This document shows positions 27,401 through 36,000 of a stretch of DNA of 64,000 nt, piece by piece; the first letter of the stretch is position 1, and every line of letters starts with the position of its first letter. Position numbers and translations under genes: made by a program. Below the pieces are notes generated by a model. The model was not told the DNA's origin. It did not search any database and was given only the letters and a program-made list of their open reading frames with translations. The stretch is from positions 36,048,001 through 36,112,000 of the forward strand of contig CM074864.1 of assembly GCA_037501455.1 (NCBI GenBank). Direction: 5' to 3'. The DNA is from Lantana camara. Its lineage: Eukaryota; Streptophyta; Magnoliopsida; Lamiales; Verbenaceae.

Positions 27401-30400
27401 GACTTGTTGAGATCCATATAATCATTGCACATTCGCCACTTATTTACGCTTTTCGGCACGAGGACCACATTACAAAGCCATTTCGGGTACAATATGGGCT
27501 CAATATATTGAGCCTCGAGGAGTTTGTTTACTTCCTCCTCAATAACCTTCTTTCGAAATCCGTAGACATCTCTCTTCTTCTGTTTGATTAGCTTGAAAAC
27601 GGGGTCCACATTGAGCCTGTGGACTATGACGCTTGGATCGATTCCTGTGAGATTAGAAGCTTTCCAGGCGAAAACATCAATGCTCTCTCTCCAAAAATCA
27701 ATCATCATGCTCTGTGAGGGTCCCAAGAGGCTAGAGCCAATTTGGGTGGTTTTATCTTTGTTGCCAGGTTCCAGGTCGATGGTTAAGAATTTCTCTGTGG
27801 GCTCGATCCGTAACTCTGGTCGAGGGGCTTCAAGCACTCTTTTCTTTCCTGTTATGCGATTGTCAGCACCCTCTATCTCGCCCTCATTCGCCTCTTCCTC
27901 CAAAAAAGATTCCCCAGTCGCCCCGGGTGGGCCACCCTCGGGGTTACTTCCAGTAATAGTGTCTTTCTTTTTGTTTTTCTTTTTATTCAACTTGGCTCTT
28001 TTCCGCATGGGTCCGTCTCCATTTAAGTTGGAAAAATCTACTGACTTTTTAGTGGACCCGATCTGGAATGCCTTCTTGGCCTTGGGCTTTTTGAGGGACA
28101 GTAGGTAGCATTCCCAAGCCTCTTTGACGTTGCAGAGAACCTCGCCAACTCCCTCGGGAGTAGGGAACTTGATCTTTTGGTGGTAGGTAGAGATGATCGC
28201 CCTGAAATCAATGAGGACGGGTCGCCCTATTATGATGTTGTAAGGGATCTCAATCTCTACTACCGCATAGGAGACCATGAGGGTCCTTCGCTGCGGGGCG
28301 CGGCCAAAAGAGGTGGCCAAGCGAATATGCCCACGAGGGACAACCTCGGAGCCCCCAAAGCCAATGAGGGCCATTTTGAGGGGCTTGAGGGAGATACAGG
28401 TTATATTCATTTTCTGAAAAGTGGTGTAAGGGAGAACGTTAACAGAGCTTCCACTGTCAACTAAAACGCTCTTTACAACGTGATTGTGGACATCTAAGCT
28501 AACCACCATGGGATAGTCAGAGGTTTCGCTTGCCCCATAGGGAGTTACAATGTGCCTAAGTCCTGATCACTAAACCATATTACATCATTCTCTTTGGGGT
28601 CACTGGCGCTTGCTTCCTTTATGGTATACACTTGTTTGGGCGTCGAGGGGCGTTGATCGTAGCTCCTGACATAGCGACGGCGTGAGGTATTAGAATCCCC
28701 ACTTAAAGAGCCCCCCGGCGATCATGTGAATAACCGCAAAAGGAGTATTCTCTTGTTCAGACACCTTCGGCTTGCCTCGGGTGCTGCTTTCTGGGCCTCA
28801 CCCTCGCGGGCTCCTTAAACGCGATGGACTCCACCTCCTCTCTCTGGTCCGCTCATTGCAGCGTTCATCATAGCGCTCCAAAACCTTAACAAATTCCTTC
28901 AAATAGCCCTCAGCAATAAGCTATTGTATCTGACTTTCTAGCTGGCGGCACTCGTCAGTGTCGTGCCCTTTCTCCTTGTGAAAAGTACAGTATTTCCCCG
29001 AGCGCTTCTGGGACTCGGTCTCTCTCAGCTTTCGGGGACGCTTGAAGAGCTTCTTTTCTGAGAGAGCATAAACTTCAGAGATGGGCCTATCGAGGGGGAT
29101 CCTCTCGAGCCTGCGAGGAGGACGTGGTGATCTGCGTCACTCCTTGTGGGGCTCATCCCGTACCCTCTCGTTTTTCTGGTGGCTGGGGTATCTGGGAGCG
29201 TTTGGTCCATACATATCTTCGAGCGTGAAGTACGGCTCGACAATCTCCCTCATGGCCTTAAGGGATACTGGCCTTTTCTTGACAATGGCATCTGCGAATT
29301 TCTTGCTCACATATTGTTTATGATTGACGGCCTTAAAAAGCACGTGAATCAAGAAGTCTATTGGGGGTCTCTCCACCAGGAGCACCTCCTTATTGAAGTG
29401 ACCAAAGAAGGACAGGAGGGGCTCGTGCTCGCCTTGGACCAAGTTGTAAAGGGTCATTGACGCCGTGACTGGAGCCTTCAGGGAGTTAAAGTGATTCAGG
29501 AAGGCGTTGGTGAATCCTTGTATGACCGAATCAAGCGGGGTGGCAACCGCTTATACCATTCTTTAGCCATTTCCACGAGGGCAGTGACGAAAACCTTTGC
29601 CCAGTAGTGACTGGAGTGCTCATATAGATGCATCAGATGCAGAAAGTGATCTAAGTGCTTGCGGGGTCGGTGGTTCCATCATAGTGATTGATAGAAGTGG
29701 GGACTTTGCCTATTCCCGCCTGGGCCATTAAAAATTCTTCAACGAGGGGAGATCCCCTCACCAAGGGGTGATGGTATCCTCCCTCGTGGCCAAAATTCTC
29801 GTAATTTTCTTCTTGGTCATGACACTGAGAAGCGTGTTGCTATCAGGCTTGACGGTGGGCATCTCTGGCATTGGTTCTCTCGTCTCTAGCATGGGGGACT
29901 TGAGACCGTGCTCGAGAGAGTTGTCCCACCATATCTTGAAACCCCTGTAGTTGGTCTTGTATAGCCACGAGGAGGTTGGGGTCATCTCCTCTTGCTTTGA
30001 TCCCTCGTTTCGAGGCTTGAAAGTGGGCCTCTCCATCAACGTCAATTCTTTCCACAGGATCCTTGCCTTTGTCCGCCTGTGGATGCTCCCCCTCTCCCCT
30101 CGTGGGAACTCCCTTTTCGTTGACCGAGAGAGGTGGTGGTCAGGCTTGTAAGATAGTCTGAGCCGCCGTGAGAGGATGAACCTGCCATCCACCCATGGGT
30201 AGGGCAATTTGGGTGGCCTACCCCGAGGGGAAATAAGTAGCAATGAAGTTTTGTCAGGCGTTCTGGGCAGCTTGGACTTCACACTGGGTATAAATGGTCT
30301 GCAACTGTCTGGGTGTCATAGGGGGTAACTCCACCCCTTCAATCTCTTTGGGAATGATGACGAACAGCTGCATCCGGCCCGCATGGTAAGGTTGGACCAT

Positions 30401-33036
30401 GGGGAGCATAGGGGAAGGGGTCAGGGTGTAACCAGGTGGAGGCATCATGAGGGGATATCCTCCTGGGTTGACCTAGGTGGCGTGAAGTTAGCTCTGGGAG
30501 GTAGGGAGCCCATATCCTCCCATTTCGATGGTAGGGGGTTGTTCTGTGTTGCCTTCCTCCGCGGGCGTAACCTGCTCCGTCTTGAGGGGAGCTCCTCCAA
30601 CAGGCAGCACGCCTCCTGTAGTAGATGGGGGTGGGATGTTGCTATTGCCGTCGCGTGGAAGGTCATCGCCGCCTCCAACTGCGTATAACCTGGTGGTCAC
30701 CATGGTGAAAGCGATGTTCATTTTTCAACTAGCAAAAAAGGAAGGAAAAGTGTGGTTTCCCACAGACGGCGCCGAAAATGATGGGTCTGAATCTGAAGTG
30801 TCAAACTCCGATCACTTTACCATTTGTTTTATATGGGGAAACAAAGGATGGAACTCAAATGGAACTCGCCGGAAAAGATGGGGTTCAACTTGCTAGGACA
30901 AACACCAAAAACAAAGTCAGAAGGACAAGCTGGGGGGACTGGGGGTGATTCCCAGTTTGGCACTCCGACGCTCAAGTCAGACAGTGATTTGAAGAACAAG
31001 TTGCAAGTGCAGAGCTCCAATTGTGGAAGATCACTTACAGTGGAGGGGATGAATTCCCTTATTTATAGTTGAGAGTCAAGAGCCCTTTGGTAATTGTCTC
31101 TATGTGGTCCTGGGCTAATGTTGCCCTAACACGTGGCGTGATGAGGAAGAACCTAGGAGGAATCTCCTGCAAAAGCTGGTGTAAGGTTGGTGGCGCGTAA
31201 CAGTGGCAAGTGTGCGGGTGCGTACTTGTGTCAGAGAGCCGTTTTGGGTTGTTACCGAGGGCGAGGGGCACGCTCGGGTTTTGACACGAGCCCTGGAGGC
31301 TCGCAGGTTCGAGGGGCTCCTGGGCTAAGGCTGAGAGACATGAGTTTAGTTCTCCACTTATCCAAGTGGGAGAGTACTCCGAGGGTGAGCGCATGAGGGC
31401 TCGGAGGGTCATAATACCCCTCGCTCGGGAGTTGACTCGTTTGAAGAACCTGAAGATCCCTGGGGGATGAGGGCGAGGCTCATCCCGAGGGTGGCCTGTG
31501 TGGGGCCTGTTTTCCACATGTTGTATGTGGGGGACGCCACGTGTCAAAAACGTGGCCAAGCATGTATTTGCCCCATCACCATTGACATGTATTTATACTA
31601 TTTGAAAATTTTGATCATCTTACTTGTTCATATTCAATTATCTTTTAAATATTGATCTTATTCGTCCACATTCAATTAAATTTTTATTTTTTTTAGCCAC
31701 AATACTCACAAATTGAACCAACATTCTCGAGTCTTGAATGTTAACAAACTCTTCCAAGTATACCTCAATTCAACATTTTTTTTATCCTTGTCTGCAAAAC
31801 CCATTGTTAATTTTGGAGAAGAGTATGGTTATTTTATTTTCAATTTTATATCATATTACCTTAATTAATAATATTTGATTCAAGAATTTAAACTATTTTA
31901 TTATGTAGACACATAGGTTTTGAGTGCGAAAGATCGTTAGCCAGCCGGGAAGACTCTCAATAGTATAGAAACTATCAAAATCTTCATAACATATCACTTT
32001 ATAATATTAATACATGATATGTTCTTTTATTATTATTATTTTTAGGTTATTAAACTTAATATTTTATTCCTATGATTCATAAATATTTTAATATTTTATT
32101 TCTCTGATTCATAAATATTTTTATTTATCTAATCGGTAATGGGCGAGAAAAATGGATTCGTTACAAGGGATTTTGGGCCTAATGATAAGAGTTTCAAGTA
32201 TGGGTGAAACCATAGGTGAAAGATAGATTAAGTGACAGAAACATAATTTTAAGTAAGTGAGGATCAATTATAAACAGATTAAGTAAACAAAAAAGAAAAA
32301 AGGAAAAAAAAATTGTAAAGTAGTCAGATATATATTGTCACTAAACTAATTATTAATCCAATGACTATAATTTATCTGTTTGAAAATCTATTTTTTACGG
32401 ATTGTTAGAAAATATTTTTTTTAATCCTAATATATTGTAAAAGCCATGATATGCAGTGCGAGAAAAGTAATTGTGCATGCTGTCAAAATTGAATTAGATC
32501 AAACTTATTACATGACAAAAAAAAATGAAATTAATCCGCAAGGAGGAAAGGGTAACATTAATCAAGCCGAAATAGATAGTAATTTATATTTATACTAGTA
32601 TATATATTTGATAAATTTTAATTGTTAAATATTAATCAAACGAAATTTTGTGGATTTTTTTAACTTTTTAATTGTAAAAATTATTTTAATGATAGGTTGT
32701 TTCCTATATTGCACGGATACGGACACGGCGACACGGACACGACACGACACGGACATGGCGACACGGATTTTTTCAAAATTTTAGGACACGACACGACTCC
32801 GATAAGGTTATATTTTATATATAAATAAAAATATTTTATAAGTATAATCTATGTAACATAAAATATTTATAAAAATATATAATATTAAAAACTAAAATAA
32901 GTTCTGTTATTTCAATTTTCTCTCCAAAAAATTAAAAAAATATTAAAAAAAGCATAAAAAAATGATCAAAATCTCCCCGCCGTGTCCGAGCCATGTCGGA
33001 CACTCCACCTCGCCGTGTCCGACACCGTGTCTCAAT

Positions 33037-33073
<37 letters not shown>

Positions 33074-36000
33074 CGGACACTCCTTCAGCCATGTCCGTGT
33101 CCGACACGTGTCGGACACTGCACAGACCATTTTTTAGGCGTGTCCGTGCTTTAGAGGTTGTTTCTCATTAAATTTAATCTTAATTTAGTTTCTAAATAAT
33201 TCAAAGTCCTTCTTAATCAAGTCCATAATTTACGAAATCATTACCTAAAAATTTAATTGTTCTTACTTATTTGCATAATTTATTTAAGTTTTCTTTTATC
33301 TATATCTCTATTATAATATATAGGAAGAGCGTGCTTGACCCTAATTGAATCAAGTTTGATTGAATAGAATTTTGTGATTTTTTTGAAAAATTTAACTAAA
33401 ACTACAAGTTATGATTAGTTGAAAGTTATTAAATTAATTTATTTATTTACCAATTTTATAAATCCCTTAATTTTTGGAATTGTCCTCAATAATATATGGA
33501 AAATTTTATTTTGAATGCATAAATTTTAGGAAAATATATTTTAATTTTAATTTAAAATATTATGTTGAATATATTTTTGTCCCGACTTTCTCTCTTATTT
33601 ATAGTTTCTTTACCCTAATTTTCTCTTTCATTTTCTAATTTTCCATGGTTGCCTTCATCCATTTCTATGTTAACTCTCGCTCCCTTCGTGTAAAAACAAC
33701 TCTCTCCTCTAGCAACTCTATTTGTCATCTCTCTGTATAAACAATGACACTCTTGTTGGGAATAGCGCCCTAAAAAGTCGATTCGTTGAAATTTGTTTTA
33801 GAACTTTTTTTGTATCAAAAACAATATCTGAATAATGAACGTATGATTATTATCATGGACAAATACTTCTTCATATGCAATTACGGGTTTTGTGTGTTTC
33901 CTATTACGTGAGCATGCATTAGAATTCCCCTAATACATTAAACTTTTAAGACTTAGTCATTCAGGGTAATGACTCACGAAATAAGCCCTAATTTAAGGTG
34001 GATTGGAAACTACTCCAAGCTGATGAGCCCAATGAACAGTGGGAGTGTCAACTACGCTCACTTGAAACTTGCTTGTGGATTGCGTCCTTAAGAATGTATC
34101 ATCCTGTTTAATAGGGTGTAACGTACACAATACACAAGGGCGCTCTCTGCTTAGAACGAGTATACTGAGGTGTCCCGCGTGAGAAGATTGCTAAATAAGG
34201 AAGTAACTATTTCAAGACGTAGAGACTTTCAGAGTAGAAAATATCTCACAGGCCAATAACGTGATTCACTAATCCTTAGACTTGAGATTCCATTGATGTC
34301 TTGTGTGAGCTTACAGGATAATTTTAGACATGGGTCTAAAAGGATGTTGCTCGAGACACCTGAATTACGACTTATGTTGGCATTGAAAAAGTGGCACATG
34401 GAGGCATGTGAGAATCAATAAAGGGCTTACACTTACTTCAGGTAAGAAGATCTCTTATTACATAAGTTGTTCATACGTCATCATGAAAACCCTTGGCCAA
34501 GGAGGTGGATCAAGACATCAAGAAAAAAAAAAAATTCTTGGATTAAGATCAAATGGATATGACATAAACTTAACTTTAAGATTAAGATTGTTAGGGCTCT
34601 CATTATTGTCATGCCTTAGGTCCTAATTGAGAGATGAGATGGTAGGAGGATCGTATCTCACAGATATCACTGACTTAAAGTTTCTTTAGATTTAATTTGT
34701 TATTCGGGTAGGGGTCACACACATGTTGCTAGAGATTAATTAATTAATTAATTATAGCCACTGTTAACTGAATAATAAACCTACAAGTTCACACACAAAT
34801 ATCAGGATGGGAGGGTGTCGCTAGAAAGGTCAAAATAATTGATCAAAATGAGACCACACGTATATGGTACACGTGTGACGCGTGAGAGAGCTTTGGTCAC
34901 GGGTCCATCTAGTTGAATGGACCATGTATTAATTAATTAGAAAATTAATTACAAACCCCAAGCATAATTAATTAGAAAATTACATAAAACTCAAGTACAA
35001 TTAATTAGAGAATTAATTGTAAGGTCCAAACACAATTAATTAGATAATTAATTATAAAGACCAATTAAAATTAATTAGAGAATTGATTCTAAAACCAATA
35101 TAAGGTCCAATGAATAATTAATTATGAATTATTTATGAATTGAAAATTTATTTTATTTATTTATGAAATAAATATAAGATTATCTTACTTTATTTATTTG
35201 AGAAATAAATGAAGGATATTATCATACGATATTTTTTTTTTTGTGAAATAAATAAAAAGGTATTATCCTACTCTATTTATTTGAGAAATATAAAAGGAGG
35301 ATAATATCAAAACTTATTTATTTGTGAAATAAATAAGTAGAGATAATATCATATGGTTATTATTCTAGTTTATTTATTTATGAAATAATTAAAAGGATAA
35401 TATCATAAACTATTTATTTATGAAATAAATTATGGATAAAGTCAAAATTTTAAATCTAAATGACTTTTTAAATAACAGAGCACCCCAACAAATGAGTTTT
35501 TACATGCAGACCCCAAATGAATAAAATAGTATTTAAATGAGTTTTTTAATGGAGAGGGAGTAATTAGTAATTTTAAAACTCATTTGGGTGTCCAATGGTA
35601 ATAAATCTAAATGTGGGGAATGTTCTGTTATTCATAAACTCGTTTGGGGTCTAGACGTAAATAAGTTTTATTATTTAATCTAATTTTTGTATTTTTAAAA
35701 TTTTTTTAAGTATTCATTAATTCTTGATGTATGGTTTTTTCATTGTTTCATTTGATCTCGGATAAATTTTAATTCGATTCTTAAATTTAGTACTTACTTT
35801 GAGAGTGCTTTATTTTTTATTTTGTTTTATTGATATGTTTATTTATTTCTTTTCTTAATTTTCTTTTCATATTTTGTATGACTTTTTTTAAATAGCAATA
35901 TATTTCTTTTAAAATGTAATGAATGTAAATTATTCACTTTATTTTTATTTGAATATTTATATTTATATTTTAAATATTTTTAACTCTTAATGTAAATTTA

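Larger units (their letters stand above)
5485..31578 (-). mobile_element. Ty3/Gypsy Tat-lineage retrotransposon, full length with nested insertions
   Basis: It is bounded by two 800-bp LTRs and a perfect 5-bp TSD, CCATT (5480-5484 and 31579-31583). On the minus strand the order is 5' LTR, primer site, gag, protease (DSGSS), reverse transcriptase (YVDD), RNase H, a second archaeal-type RNase H, integrase, a tandem-repeat spacer, an antisense gene, polypurine tract and 3' LTR. The extra RNase H and the antisense 3' gene are marks of the Tat lineage. Removing the solo LTR and the CACTA element with their TSDs leaves about 11.4 kb, normal for Tat. gag and pol are frameshifted, so it is not autonomous now. 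Confidence 0.92.
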
